Shown here: positions 15,404 through 26,082 of the stretch, piece after piece
Layout of the letters: each line of letters opens with the position of its first letter
Position numbering within the stretch: position 1 is the stretch's first letter
NCBI RefSeq assembly: GCF_020217485.1
Contig: NZ_JAEKMI010000007.1
Coordinates: forward strand, 62,001 to 126,000
Direction of reading: 5' to 3'
Length of the DNA: 64,000 nucleotides
Origin: Mycobacterium sp. WUMAC-067
Lineage (GTDB): Bacteria > Actinomycetota > Actinomycetes > Mycobacteriales > Mycobacteriaceae
The notes under the pieces: generated by a model
Told to the model about the DNA's origin: nothing
What the model saw: only the letters and a program-made list of their open reading frames with translations
The model's database searches: none
Position numbers and translations under genes: made by a program

Positions 15404-16459
15404 CCCGATGTGTGCGTTGCCGCGGGGCAGCGTCAGCGGGAGGTCGGCGTAGGTGGCGATGCCGGGTGCGGCGGCGACAACGGCGGGGATCGCGTTGATG
15501 GCCGGCATCGCGGTCATGATGTGACCGAGGTCCATGAATTCTTCGAGCGTGGTGGCCTCGAAGTACGGCGGCGGCAGGAAACCCACCTTGGTGGTCACCG
15601 TGGGCTGTCCGTCGATCTGGATGACCCAGCCGTCCTGCTCGATCTTCCAGTCCGGGTCGAGCGTCTGCCCCTTGCGCCACCGCACGTTCAAGTCGATCAG
15701 GGTCTCGCCGTTGACGATTCCCTGCCAGCTGATGTAGGTGCCCGCGACGTGCCCTGCGGGGATGGTCCAGGACGCCATGACGAGGTCCTCGGTGGTCTGG
15801 GCGAACTCGGCGACGCAGCGCACCTCGTCGAGCTCGACGCCGAGGGCGTCGCCCACCAGCCGCACGGCCTCGCCGAAGATGGCCGTCCCCTTCGCCGCCA
15901 TCGCCGGCAGGTCCGGATGGTCGATCGGCTGGCCGAAGCCCACCGGCTTCTCGGTCTCGGGCGAGTCGTAGAACGTGGTGTCCGCGGCCTCGTTGACCGT
16001 GACCTTGTCGATCCGGTTGCACACCATCGCCGACACGATGGCCAACAGCTCGGCGAAACCCGGGCTGACGCCGGACCCGAAGAGCGTGGCGCCGCCCTTC
16101 TGGCAGGCCTCCACGATGCGGTCGCGGCCATCGCCGAGGTTCCCGCCGGTGATGAACGACGCCGTGGTCACCACGTTGACGCCCGCGGACAGGATGCGGA
16201 CCACCTCGTCGACGTCGAACCACATCGGGTTGTAGACCACGCAGTCCGGCTTGAGGGCCAGCAGCTCGTCGACGTCATTGGTGGCCGCAACGCCCACCGG
16301 CGCTATGCCGACGAGCTCGCCGGCGTCGCGCCCGACCTTGTCCTGCGACCAGGCGAAGCACCCCACCAATTCGAGGATGGGGTTGGTGACGATCGATTTG
16401 AGCGAGCTCTTGCCGACGTTGCCGGTGTTCCACTGAACCACTCGATAGGTGTTTGGCAC
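15398..16459 (-). CDS. DapB-like NAD(P)-binding oxidoreductase
   Basis: A 353-residue protein of the mycobacterial family often labelled dihydrodipicolinate reductase-like. It opens YRVVQWNTGNVGK, a Rossmann nucleotide-binding start in which NTGNVG replaces the usual GxGxxG. A CVVYNPMWF and a VNVVTTASF strand follow, with a GVSPGF loop around residue 130. Similar proteins include 2,4-diaminopentanoate dehydrogenase. True lysine-pathway DapB is much shorter, so a lysine role is unlikely. Substrate unknown. It stands alone, with a 150-base upstream region holding a TAGGCCTA palindrome at 16493-16500. Confidence 0.83.
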   Translation of the reverse strand: MPNTYRVVQWNTGNVGKSSLKSIVTNPILELVGCFAWSQDKVGRDAGELVGIAPVGVAATNDVDELLALKPDCVVYNPMWFDVDEVVRILSAGVNVVTTASFITGGNLGDGRDRIVEACQKGGATLFGSGVSPGFAELLAIVSAMVCNRIDKVTVNEAADTTFYDSPETEKPVGFGQPIDHPDLPAMAAKGTAIFGEAVRLVGDALGVELDEVRCVAEFAQTTEDLVMASWTIPAGHVAGTYISWQGIVNGETLIDLNVRWRKGQTLDPDWKIEQDGWVIQIDGQPTVTTKVGFLPPPYFEATTLEEFMDLGHIMTAMPAINAIPAVVAAAPGIATYADLPLTLPRGNAHIGS

Positions 16460-16610
16460 TCGCTCAGCATAGGGAACCGCCGGGGTTCTTAGTAGGCCTA
16501 ATAGGAAGATTTCGACGCCAATGCTTCCGCCAGGAAGGCGTCGTGTGGAAGATCCCGGGGCTCATGCCTTTTCGGCGGCCGCGTGCCGGTTGCGGGGGCC
16601 GCTGGGCCCG

Positions 16611-17432
16611 CTAGTCCTCGTCGACGGTTTCGTCGACGGCGGTGCCGCCCCGAGTGCGGCGGCGCCGCATCCGATGCGATCCCTTGCCCGTCGGGCGCCG
16701 GTTCTGCAACTTGGCCCGTGGTTCTTCGCTCTCCTCGGTCGCTTCGGCGGCCTCGTTCTCGGCGGGTTCGGCGGCCGCCACTGGAGCTTCGGTGGCTTCA
16801 CCGACTTCCGTGGTGGCGGGCTGCTCGGTCTCTTCGGGTTCGTCGGCGTCGGCGTCGTCGGCGGCGGCGTCGGCGTCGTCCGTCTCGCTCGCCTCGGCTT
16901 CGTCGTCTTCGTCGGCGCTGTCGGTGTCAGCGTCCGCGTCCGCCTCCTCGCCCTTCTTGCGGCGCCGCTTCTTGGGCTTCTTCGCCTTGATCGGTTTGGG
17001 TGGCGGCGGTGGCAGCTCGGCGACAAAGGAGAGATCGAAGGCAAAGAAACCGAGCAACGCGATCGCGGCGGCCGCCCCGTAGATCCCGAACAACCATCGT
17101 CCGGCGACGTCCAGGCTCAGCCAGATCTCGCTGATCGCCGTCCCGATGATCAGCACACCGGCCAGCACGTGGGCCACGATCGAGGCGACCCGGAGGGACA
17201 GCGCCATCTGCGGGGTGCCCAGTTCCGGCTTGCGGGTGCGCAGCAGGGTGAACACCACCGGCAGCGCCGCGAGCGCGACGAGCGCACCCGCCACGATGCG
17301 CAGCGCCGTCCCCAACGAATGCGCGGTGTCACCCATCAACTCGGGCCAGCGGGGCAACACGAAAAAGAAGTAGAGGAAGCCGGCGGCGATCGTGAATGAC
17401 GCGTGCCACGGGATGGCAACCTTGCGCCCCAT
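16611..17432 (-). CDS. lucA: LucA, lipid uptake coordinator (Rv3723-like)
   Basis: A 273-residue membrane protein. The first 140 or so residues form four predicted helices and match the conserved part of M. tuberculosis LucA, including LPRWPELMGDTAHSLGT and TRKPELGTPQMALS. The C-terminal half is a disordered tail: a basic patch (KPIKAKKPKKRRRKKG), a long Asp/Glu/Ala stretch and a basic end. In M. tuberculosis LucA stabilises the Mce1 and Mce4 importers and so coordinates fatty acid and cholesterol uptake. The ATG at 17432 was chosen because GAGGAGG lies just before it. It sits beside tRNA-Ser, as in M. tuberculosis. Confidence 0.93.
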   Translation of the reverse strand: MGRKVAIPWHASFTIAAGFLYFFFVLPRWPELMGDTAHSLGTALRIVAGALVALAALPVVFTLLRTRKPELGTPQMALSLRVASIVAHVLAGVLIIGTAISEIWLSLDVAGRWLFGIYGAAAAIALLGFFAFDLSFVAELPPPPPKPIKAKKPKKRRRKKGEEADADADTDSADEDDEAEASETDDADAAADDADADEPEETEQPATTEVGEATEAPVAAAEPAENEAAEATEESEEPRAKLQNRRPTGKGSHRMRRRRTRGGTAVDETVDED

Positions 17433-17523
17433 AAGCCTCCTCATGCTGGGCCGGCCCGAGCCGGCCTGAGGGCGACCAGCGCGATACCAAACCGCTTACG
17501 TGCGTGTCCGCGGGGCGGACCGA

Positions 17524-17612
17524 TGGCGGAGGATGCGGGATTTGAACCCGCGAGGGCTGTTAACCCAACCCGCGTTCCAGGCGAGCGCCATAGGCCACTA
17601 GGCGAATCCTCC
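17524..17612 (-). tRNA. serV: tRNA-Ser (anticodon GGA)
   Basis: On the minus strand the sequence folds as a class II tRNA. The acceptor arms GGAGGAT and ATCCTCC pair, the anticodon loop is CTGGAAC (anticodon GGA, serine), there is a long variable arm (TTGGGTTAACAGCCCT), and the T arm is GCGGGTTCAAATCCCGC. The CCA end is encoded at 17526-17524. Confidence 0.97.
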
Positions 17613-17625
17613 GTGGCAATGGTAA

Positions 17626-19125
<1,500 letters not shown>

Positions 19126-19182
19126 ACAGACGACCCTGCCGCGCCCGCGTCGTCGTCGGACGACGCCGGTAGCCTGCTGACC

Positions 19183-21009
19183 GTGGCCCTCTACCGCAAG
19201 TACCGTCCGGCAACCTTCGCCGAAGTGGTGGGGCAGGAGCACGTCACCGAGCCGCTGTCGATCGCGCTGGAAGCGGGCCGGATCAACCACGCGTACCTGT
19301 TCTCGGGTCCGCGCGGCTGCGGAAAGACCTCCTCGGCGCGCATCCTGGCCCGGTCGCTGAACTGCGCCCAGGGGCCGACGGCCACCCCCTGCGGGGTCTG
19401 CGACTCGTGCCAGGCGCTGGCACCCAACGCGCCCGGCAGCATCGACGTCGTCGAACTCGACGCCGCCAGCCACGGCGGCGTGGACGACACCCGCGAGCTG
19501 CGCGACCGGGCCTTCTACGCGCCGGCGCAGTCGCGCTACCGGGTGTTCATCGTCGACGAGGCGCACATGGTGACCACCGCGGGGTTCAACGCGCTGCTCA
19601 AGATCGTGGAGGAGCCGCCCGAGCACCTGATCTTCATCTTCGCCACCACCGAGCCCGAGAAGGTGCTGCCGACGATTCGGTCGCGCACCCATCACTATCC
19701 GTTCCGGCTGTTGCCGCCGAAGACCATGCGGGCGTTGATCGCGCGGATCTGCGAGCAAGAGGGCGTCGTCGTCGACGACGCGGTCTATCCGCTGGTGATC
19801 CGCGCCGGCGGCGGCTCGCCCCGCGACACCCTGTCGGTGCTGGACCAACTGGTGGCCGGCGCCGAGGGCGCGCATGTGACCTACCAGCGGGCCCTGGGCC
19901 TGTTGGGGGCCACCGACATGGCGCTGATCGACGACGCCGTGGACGCGCTGGCCGCCGGGGATGCCGCGGCGCTGTTCGGGGCGGTGGAGTCGGTGATCGA
20001 CGCGGGCCACGACCCCCGGCGTTTCGCCACCGATCTGCTGGAGCGGTTCCGCGACCTGATCCTGCTGCAGGCCGTCCCGGACGCGGCGGCCCGCGGCGTG
20101 GTGGACGGGCCGGAGGACGTGCTGGAGCGGATGCGCGACCAGTCGACCCGGCTCGGGACGGCGACCCTGACCCGCTACGCCGAGGTGGTGCAGGCGGGGC
20201 TGGGGGAGATGCGGGGCGCGACGGCGCCGCGCCTGCTGCTCGAGGTCGTGTGCGCGCGACTGCTGTTGCCCTCGGCCAGCGACACCGAGGCCGCGCTGCT
20301 GCAACGCGTCGAGCGGATCGAGACCCGGCTGGACATGTCCATTCCCGGCGCCGAAACCACGGCGGGCACTCCCCGCGGCGCGGCCACACCGGCCGAGCCC
20401 GATCGCCCGGTCCGCTACACCCGGCCGTCCGCGTCTGCCGCCAAGCCCGAGCCGAAGCCCGACCCCGAACCGGCACCCGCGCCGGCGCCGCCACCCGCGC
20501 CGGCTCCCGAACCCGCCCCCGCGCCCGTCCCCGAAACCCCTTCTGCGCCTGGCGAACTCAACGCCGCTGCGGTGCGAAGCATGTGGTCGACGGTGCGCGA
20601 CAAGGTGCGTCAGCGCAGCCGCACCACCGAGGTGATGCTGGCCGGCGCCACCGTCCGGGCGATCGAGGACAACACGTTGGTGCTCAGCCACGAATCGGCG
20701 CCGCTGGCCAAGCGGCTGTGCGAACAGCGCAACGCCGACGTCATCGCCGAAGCGCTCAAAGACGCGCTGGGGGTCAACTGGCGGGTGCGGTGCGAGGCCG
20801 GCACGCCGGCGCCGGCCGCGGCCGGGACGCTGACCCCCGCGCCGGAAGAGCCTGCCCCCGAACCGGATTCCGCTCGGCGGGCCGAAGAAGAACACATGCT
20901 CGCCGAGGCCGTCCGCGACGAGCCGCCGGGCCCGCGCCGCGATCCGGAAGAGGTCGCGCTCGAACTGCTCCAGAGCGAGCTGGGTGCCCGCCGCATCGAC
21001 AACGGCTAG
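19183..21009 (+). CDS. dnaX: DNA polymerase III gamma/tau subunit
   Basis: A 608-residue clamp-loader ATPase (dnaZX in mycobacteria). Order: Walker A GPRGCGKTS (residues 42-50), zinc-type cysteines (CAQ...CGVCDSC, about 60-80), Walker B VDEAH (about 125), sensor SRTHHY, and the clamp-loader lid domain. A long Pro/Ala/Glu linker (about residues 410-455) precedes a C-terminal tau-like domain that binds the polymerase. GTG start. No slippery A-rich site was noticed for making a short gamma form. It converges on the fatty-acid methyltransferase gene with 11 bases between stops. Confidence 0.95.
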   Translation: MALYRKYRPATFAEVVGQEHVTEPLSIALEAGRINHAYLFSGPRGCGKTSSARILARSLNCAQGPTATPCGVCDSCQALAPNAPGSIDVVELDAASHGGVDDTRELRDRAFYAPAQSRYRVFIVDEAHMVTTAGFNALLKIVEEPPEHLIFIFATTEPEKVLPTIRSRTHHYPFRLLPPKTMRALIARICEQEGVVVDDAVYPLVIRAGGGSPRDTLSVLDQLVAGAEGAHVTYQRALGLLGATDMALIDDAVDALAAGDAAALFGAVESVIDAGHDPRRFATDLLERFRDLILLQAVPDAAARGVVDGPEDVLERMRDQSTRLGTATLTRYAEVVQAGLGEMRGATAPRLLLEVVCARLLLPSASDTEAALLQRVERIETRLDMSIPGAETTAGTPRGAATPAEPDRPVRYTRPSASAAKPEPKPDPEPAPAPAPPPAPAPEPAPAPVPETPSAPGELNAAAVRSMWSTVRDKVRQRSRTTEVMLAGATVRAIEDNTLVLSHESAPLAKRLCEQRNADVIAEALKDALGVNWRVRCEAGTPAPAAAGTLTPAPEEPAPEPDSARRAEEEHMLAEAVRDEPPGPRRDPEEVALELLQSELGARRIDNG

Positions 21010-21020
21010 AGGCTAGCGCG

Positions 21021-22331
21021 TCAGGCCGTCCACCACGGCCGCAGCGGCAGGTCGTCGTCGCCCCGCGCGGCGGTCTTGGCCGCCAGCACGTGATGCAGCT
21101 GAAGGTTGTTCTGCTCGAAGGCAACCCGTGACGCCGCCATGTACAGGCCCCACACCTTCGCGGTCGGCAGGCCGACCTCGCTGACCGCGGCGTCCCAGTT
21201 GTCGACCAAATTCCGGCACCAGTCGCGCAGCGTCATCGCGTAGTGGTGGCGGAAGTTCTCCGCGTGCAGCACCTCGAAGCCGCAGTCCTGGACGTCGCAG
21301 GTGATGCGGCCCGAGCCGGTCAGCTCCCCGTCCGGGAAGACGTAGCGATCGGTGAACCCGCCGGCGAACGACGTCGACGTGTTGTCGTGGCGCGTGATGC
21401 AGTGGTTGAGCAGCAGGCCGCCGGTGCGCAGCTTCGACTTCAAGAACCCGAAGTAGGCGGGATAGTTCTTGACGCCGATGTGCTCGGTCAGCCCGATCGA
21501 GGACACGGCGTCGAACGCCGCCTCGCCCACGTCGCGGTAATCGGTGTGGCGCACCTCGGCCAGGCCCGCGAGGCCTTCCTCGGCGATCGCCTTCTGTGCC
21601 CACTTCGCCTGCTCGGCCGACAGGGTGGCGCCGGTGGCCCGGACACCGCGGCGCGCCGCGTAGCGCACCATGCCGCCCCAGCCGCAGCCGACGTCGAGCA
21701 GTCGGTCGCCCGGCTTCAGCCGCAGCTTCTCGAAGATCAGCCGGTACTTGTTCTCCTGCGCCTCTTCCAGCGTCGCGTCGGCATCGGGGTACACCGCGCA
21801 CGTGTAGGTCATCGACGGCCCCAACACCAATTCATAGAAGGTGTTGGACACGTCGTAGTGGTGGTGGATGGCCTCGGCGTCGCGGGTCTTGGTGTGCATC
21901 AGCCCGTCGGCGATGCGGCGCCACCGGGGCAGCGCCTCCTGCGGGGGCGGCGCGACAGGCAACAACCGCTCGAACCCCAGCGACCGCACCACGTTGGCCA
22001 GCACCCGCGCCGGCGGGCGCTTGAATTCCACCCGGTCGGTCAGCGTCTTGAGCAGTTGGTACGGGTCGCCGGGATGGACGCCGTACGCCTGCAGGTCGCC
22101 CGACACGTACGCGCGGGCGAGGCCGAGTTCGCCGGGTGCGGTGGCCAGGTAGGTGGCGCCGCGGGGGCTGCGAAGGTCCAGGCCCAGTTCGGCGTCCTCG
22201 CTCCCGGCGGTGCTGCCGTCGTAGGCGGTGAACTTCAGCCGATGTCGGCCGGTCGCGGCGAAGACCTCCAAGATCTCGGCCATGCTGAGTTTCCCGTTCC
22301 GCGTGCGGTGGGTTTCCTTGGTAGTCGTCAT
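21021..22331 (-). CDS. fatty-acyl methyltransferase, CFA-synthase type (Rv3720-like)
   Basis: A 436-residue SAM-dependent enzyme of the cyclopropane fatty acid synthase family. The C-terminal two thirds hold HHHYDVSNTFYELVLGPSMTYTCAVY, the SAM motif LLDVGCGWGG and SSIGLTEHIG. A roughly 130-residue N-terminal region is extra. The ATGA overlap with the upstream FAD-oxidase gene implies coupled translation. Homologous pairs (BfaB/BfaA, TmsB/TmsA) convert oleoyl chains to 10-methylene and then 10-methylstearoyl (tuberculostearic acid). That role is likely here, but plain cyclopropanation cannot be excluded from sequence. Confidence 0.85.
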   Translation of the reverse strand: MTTTKETHRTRNGKLSMAEILEVFAATGRHRLKFTAYDGSTAGSEDAELGLDLRSPRGATYLATAPGELGLARAYVSGDLQAYGVHPGDPYQLLKTLTDRVEFKRPPARVLANVVRSLGFERLLPVAPPPQEALPRWRRIADGLMHTKTRDAEAIHHHYDVSNTFYELVLGPSMTYTCAVYPDADATLEEAQENKYRLIFEKLRLKPGDRLLDVGCGWGGMVRYAARRGVRATGATLSAEQAKWAQKAIAEEGLAGLAEVRHTDYRDVGEAAFDAVSSIGLTEHIGVKNYPAYFGFLKSKLRTGGLLLNHCITRHDNTSTSFAGGFTDRYVFPDGELTGSGRITCDVQDCGFEVLHAENFRHHYAMTLRDWCRNLVDNWDAAVSEVGLPTAKVWGLYMAASRVAFEQNNLQLHHVLAAKTAARGDDDLPLRPWWTA

Positions 22332-23764
22332 CGCCGTTGTACCGCCTTTGCGTAGAGGTCGAGTAAACGAGAATCGGGGTCGTAGGTTTTCTTGACGGTG
22401 TTGTAGGCCTCGCCGCCGTACAGCTCGTCGAAGTCCTCGCGGGAGTAGAAGGAATCGGAGTACAGGGACTTGTGCCCGTCGAATTCGCCCACCTTGGCTT
22501 CGATCATCCGGTTGGTGGCGCCTTCGGTCGCGCCCCCCGGCACCGACGACCAGAAGCCGACGTTGACGTATGTGTGATCGGGTCGCATCGGGTACAGCGG
22601 CCAGCCGTGGCGGTCGCGAAGGCGCAACGGGCACAACCAGATCGGCGTGATGGGCACGTTGTCCAGGAACCACTGCAGGAAGTCGCAGGTCCGTTCGACC
22701 GGGACCTCGACGTCCTGGACCACCCGTTCGCGTGGGGGTCGACCGTTTCGCGCTTCGATGCGGTCGGACACCCCGAAGCGGCGGTCCATGGCGATCAGCT
22801 TGGAGTAGACGCTGCTGCGCCGATAGCGGCGCGGCCACCAGCGTCGCAACCGCGGGTCCTGCACACCGAACGCGCGCGAGCACCAGAACCAATCGGTGTC
22901 CCAGCGCCAGAAGTAGTCGTGGATGGTCAGCCGGTCATCCTTGGTCGCCTCTGCCGCGGCTTCGGGACCCGCCGCGTCGTGCCGGATGGACTGGTAGTAG
23001 ATGTCCTTGCCCGTGTAGTCGCTGACCGGGCCGGGGGTGGTGGTCCGCCGGCCCACGCACAGGTAGCTTTCGTCGGCGCTGAAGACCACCCCGTCGAGAT
23101 AGTCGACCGGGGTTCCGCCCTGCCCGCCGGTGTCGATGATGCGTTCCATAGCCGCGATCAGAGCGGGCAGCGAGCGGAAGCGGATGTGGCGCAGCGCCAC
23201 AAACGGTGCGACGGGTTCCAGCTCGATGCGCAGCCGGGTCGAATACCCAAGTGTCCCATAGGAATTCGGGAAGGCTCGGAAAAGATCCGGGTGCTGGGAG
23301 CGGGACGCGGTGAGCAAATCGCCAGCGCCCGTGAGGATGTCCATCTCCAGCACCGATTCATGCGGCAGCCCGTTGCGGAACGACGCCGACTCGATCCCCA
23401 GGCCGGTGACCGCCCCGCCGAGGGTGATGGTCTTCAGCTGCGGGACGACCAGCGGCGAAAGGCCGTACGGCAGGGTCGCGGCCACCAGGTCCGCGTAAGT
23501 GCACATGCCGGCGACGTCCGCGGTGCGGGTTTCGGGATCCACGCCCAGGACGCCGGTCAGCCCGGACGTGTCCAAACCGGGCGCATCCCGTTTGGTGCGG
23601 GCGCGGAACAGGTTTGACGTCGGCTTGGCCAGCCGGACCACGGACGTCGCGGGGATGGATCGATAGCTTGCCAGCAGCCGCTCAACGCCCGACTTGTAGG
23701 CCGAGAGTGCAGATCCAAGGACAGGCACCACATATACCCTAGTCTTCGACAACAGCCCGTGCAT
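22328..23764 (-). CDS. FAD-binding oxidoreductase (Rv3719-like, BfaA/TmsA type)
   Basis: A 478-residue flavoprotein with an N-terminal FAD_binding_4-type domain (TADVAGMCTYADLV, PQLKTITLGGAVTGLGIESASFRNG). The C-terminal part ends with a Trp/Tyr-rich region like that of DIMINUTO/DHCR24-type reductases. Partners of CFA-type methyltransferases in this family reduce the 10-methylene intermediate to the 10-methyl branch of tuberculostearic acid. It is the first gene of the pair; its TGA overlaps the next ATG. It starts 48 bases from the divergent SRPBCC gene. Confidence 0.85.
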   Translation of the reverse strand: MHGLLSKTRVYVVPVLGSALSAYKSGVERLLASYRSIPATSVVRLAKPTSNLFRARTKRDAPGLDTSGLTGVLGVDPETRTADVAGMCTYADLVAATLPYGLSPLVVPQLKTITLGGAVTGLGIESASFRNGLPHESVLEMDILTGAGDLLTASRSQHPDLFRAFPNSYGTLGYSTRLRIELEPVAPFVALRHIRFRSLPALIAAMERIIDTGGQGGTPVDYLDGVVFSADESYLCVGRRTTTPGPVSDYTGKDIYYQSIRHDAAGPEAAAEATKDDRLTIHDYFWRWDTDWFWCSRAFGVQDPRLRRWWPRRYRRSSVYSKLIAMDRRFGVSDRIEARNGRPPRERVVQDVEVPVERTCDFLQWFLDNVPITPIWLCPLRLRDRHGWPLYPMRPDHTYVNVGFWSSVPGGATEGATNRMIEAKVGEFDGHKSLYSDSFYSREDFDELYGGEAYNTVKKTYDPDSRLLDLYAKAVQRR

Positions 23765-23812
23765 CCGTCGCGAGCGGCGGCACCGGGGAATTCATCACGA
23801 GGAGGGGTCGCC

Positions 23813-24250
23813 TTGGCACAGGTGAGCGCCGACAGCACCATCTTGATCAACGCCGAGCCTGCGGCAACCCTTGCCGCCGTCGCGGATTACCAGACGGTGC
23901 GTCCGAAGATTCTCTCGCCGCAGTACAGCGACTACCAGGTGCTGCAGGGCGGGCAGGGCGCGGGCACCGTCGCCAAGTGGAGGCTGCAGGCCACCAAATC
24001 ACGCGTCCGCGACGTGCAGGTCAACGTGGACGTGGCCGGGCACACCGTCATCGAGAAGGACGCGAACTCGACCATGGTGATCACCTGGACGGTGGCGCCC
24101 GCCGGGCCCGGCTCCAGCGTCACCGTGAAGACCACGTGGACCGGCGCGGGCGGAGTCAAGGGCTTCTTCGAAAAGACCTTTGCGCCCTTGGGGCTGAAGA
24201 GGATTCAGGGCGAGGTGCTGGCCAACCTGAAAAAGGAACTCGAAGGTTAG
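23813..24250 (+). CDS. SRPBCC (START-like) family protein (Rv3718c-like)
   Basis: A 145-residue protein of the polyketide cyclase/START-like fold: a strand SADSTILINAEPAATLAAVADY, several further strands, then a C-terminal helix FEKTFAPLGLKRIQGEVLANLKKELE that closes the ligand cavity. The TTG at 23813 is chosen because GAGGAGGGG lies just upstream. Such proteins bind hydrophobic ligands or act on lipids, and it faces the methyl-branched lipid gene pair, so a lipid link is possible. The end overlaps the convergent amidase gene by 4 bases. Confidence 0.82.
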   Translation: MAQVSADSTILINAEPAATLAAVADYQTVRPKILSPQYSDYQVLQGGQGAGTVAKWRLQATKSRVRDVQVNVDVAGHTVIEKDANSTMVITWTVAPAGPGSSVTVKTTWTGAGGVKGFFEKTFAPLGLKRIQGEVLANLKKELEG

Positions 24251-25008
24251 CGCGCCTGGCCCTGCGAGGCCAGGAAGCCCGCGACGCCGCGGACCATGGC
24301 GTCGGCGTATTTCTGCCGGCCCTCCGCGGACTGCATCAGCGCCGAGTCCGCGGGATTCTTCATGTTGCCGCACTCGACCAGAACCGACGGGTACTGCGCG
24401 AGGTTCAGGCCGGCCAGGTCCGAGCGCCCGTACAGGCCGTTCTGCCCGATGTAGTTGGCCGGCGGGATCCCCGAGGCCTGCATCTGGTCGCGCATGATGC
24501 GGGCGTACTGCACCGACGGCCCGGCCTGCGCCTGGTTGAGCGGCGGCGCCGAATAGTTGACGTGGAACCCGCGCCCCGACGGCGGGCCACCGTCGGCGTG
24601 GATGGACAGGATCGCGTTGGGGTGGAGCGCGTTGGCCATGCTGGCGCGCTCGTCGACGCAAGGCCCCAGGCCGGTGTCGTTGGCGCGGGCCAGGGCGGTC
24701 CGGACGCCCAGCGCGGTCAATTCGGCGCGGACCCGCAGCGCGGTGTCCCAGGTGAAGGTGTGCTCCTGATAGCCGGCGTTGGTCGCCGTCCCGCTGGCCT
24801 GGCAGTCCTTGGTGCCGCCGCGGCCGGTGGGCACCTGCCGGTTGATGGACGCATCGTTGGAGCCGTTGTGGCCCGGATCGATGAAAACCACCATGCCGGC
24901 GATGTTGGAGGGAACCCCCCACGCGGCCGGGGCGATCGCCGTCGACGCAGCAACGAGCGCACCAACCGCCAGTTTGATCCCGACACGTCTGCTCAGTCGT
25001 AGGTCCAC
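24247..25008 (-). CDS. ami1: N-acetylmuramoyl-L-alanine amidase (Rv3717/Ami1-like)
   Basis: A 253-residue exported amidase_3 zinc enzyme. A signal peptide ([22 protein letters not shown]) precedes the catalytic domain. Zinc ligands and the catalytic acid fit the family: His47 in DPGHNG, Glu82, His137 in LSIHADGG, and Glu212 in LVECGNMKN. These match the His35, Glu70, His125 and Glu200 set of Rv3717 with a constant offset. It cuts the bond between the glycan and the peptide stem and has no peptidoglycan-binding domain. It would act in septum splitting and wall turnover. Confidence 0.94.
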   Translation of the reverse strand: MDLRLSRRVGIKLAVGALVAASTAIAPAAWGVPSNIAGMVVFIDPGHNGSNDASINRQVPTGRGGTKDCQASGTATNAGYQEHTFTWDTALRVRAELTALGVRTALARANDTGLGPCVDERASMANALHPNAILSIHADGGPPSGRGFHVNYSAPPLNQAQAGPSVQYARIMRDQMQASGIPPANYIGQNGLYGRSDLAGLNLAQYPSVLVECGNMKNPADSALMQSAEGRQKYADAMVRGVAGFLASQGQAR

Positions 25009-25106
25009 GGCGCAAAGGTAACGGCGCGCGGTTTACGCTGGGTGTTCCGAATCGCCGGAGACTCACGAGCGAAATCAAGTCGAGACCAAGATGCGAGGGG
25101 ACTGTC

Positions 25107-25451
25107 ATGCAACCCGGAGGCGATATGTCGGCGCTGCTGGCCCAGGCGCAGCAGATGCAGCAAAAGCTCATGGAAGCCCAGCAACACCTGGCGAACGCTG
25201 AGGTGCATGGTCAAGCCGGTGGGGGTTTGGTCGAGGTCGTCGTCAAGGGCAGCGGCGAGGTGGTCGCCGTGAAAATCAATCCCTCCGTCGTCGACCCTTC
25301 GGACGTCGAGACCCTGCAGGACTTGATCGTCGGCGCCATGGCCGACGCGTCCAAGCAGGTCACCCGGATGGCGCAGGAGCGGCTCGGGTCGCTGGCCGGC
25401 GGGTTCGGACAGCCGCCGGGGCAGCCGCCCGCACCGGCGCCGGGGCTTTAG
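25107..25451 (+). CDS. YbaB/EbfC nucleoid-associated protein
   Basis: A 114-residue protein with the family pattern: an N-terminal helix ([23 protein letters not shown]), the central [24 protein letters not shown] strands and a C-terminal helix, ending in a Gly/Pro tail. YbaB dimers bind DNA as tweezers. In most bacteria the gene lies between dnaX and recR; here recR follows 13 bases later, but dnaX is 4 kb away with lipid and wall genes between. ATG start. Confidence 0.93.
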   Translation: MQPGGDMSALLAQAQQMQQKLMEAQQHLANAEVHGQAGGGLVEVVVKGSGEVVAVKINPSVVDPSDVETLQDLIVGAMADASKQVTRMAQERLGSLAGGFGQPPGQPPAPAPGL

Positions 25452-25464
25452 ATCCCGCCCCGAC

Positions 25465-26076
25465 ATGTTCGAAGGACCCGTCCAGGATTTGATCGACGAG
25501 CTGGGCAAGCTGCCGGGCATCGGGCCCAAGAGCGCCCAGCGCATCGCCTTTCACCTGTTGTCGGTTGAGCCGCCGGACATCGACCGGCTGACCGCGGTGC
25601 TGGCGAAGGTGCGCGATGGCGTGCGGTTCTGTGCGGTGTGCGGCAACGTCTCCGACAACGAGCGGTGCCGGATCTGCGCCGATCCCCGGCGGGACGGCTC
25701 GCAGGTATGCGTCGTCGAGGAGCCGAAGGACGTGCAGGCCGTCGAGCGCACCCGCGAATTCCGCGGCCGCTATCACGTGCTGGGCGGCGCGCTCGATCCG
25801 CTGTCCGGGGTGGGGCCCGAGCAACTGCGGATCCGCGAGCTGCTGAGCCGGATCGGGGAGCGGGTCGACGACGTCGACATCACCGAGGTGATCATCGCCA
25901 CCGACCCGAACACCGAAGGCGAGGCGACCGCCACCTACCTGGTTCGGATGCTGCGCGACATCCCTGGCCTGACCGTGACGCGGATCGCCTCCGGGCTGCC
26001 GATGGGTGGCGACCTGGAGTTCGCCGACGAGTTGACGCTCGGCCGCGCGCTGGCCGGCCGCCGGGCCATGGTCTGA
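25465..26076 (+). CDS. recR: recombination protein RecR
   Basis: A 203-residue full-length RecR. Helix-hairpin-helix [20 protein letters not shown] lies at residues 13-32, the four zinc cysteines are at 56, 59, 68 and 71 (CAVC, CRIC), and the Toprim domain includes VCVVEEPKD and the [12 protein letters not shown] acidic motif. RecR works with RecO in loading RecA at gaps. It is in one operon with ybaB. Confidence 0.96.
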   Translation: MFEGPVQDLIDELGKLPGIGPKSAQRIAFHLLSVEPPDIDRLTAVLAKVRDGVRFCAVCGNVSDNERCRICADPRRDGSQVCVVEEPKDVQAVERTREFRGRYHVLGGALDPLSGVGPEQLRIRELLSRIGERVDDVDITEVIIATDPNTEGEATATYLVRMLRDIPGLTVTRIASGLPMGGDLEFADELTLGRALAGRRAMV

Positions 26077-26082
26077 CGTTCG

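Noticed and set aside
21021..22892. Longer 623-residue form of the fatty-acyl methyltransferase
   Set aside because: The extra N-terminal part overlaps the FAD-oxidase gene in another frame; the ATG at 22331 with ATGA coupling is the better start.
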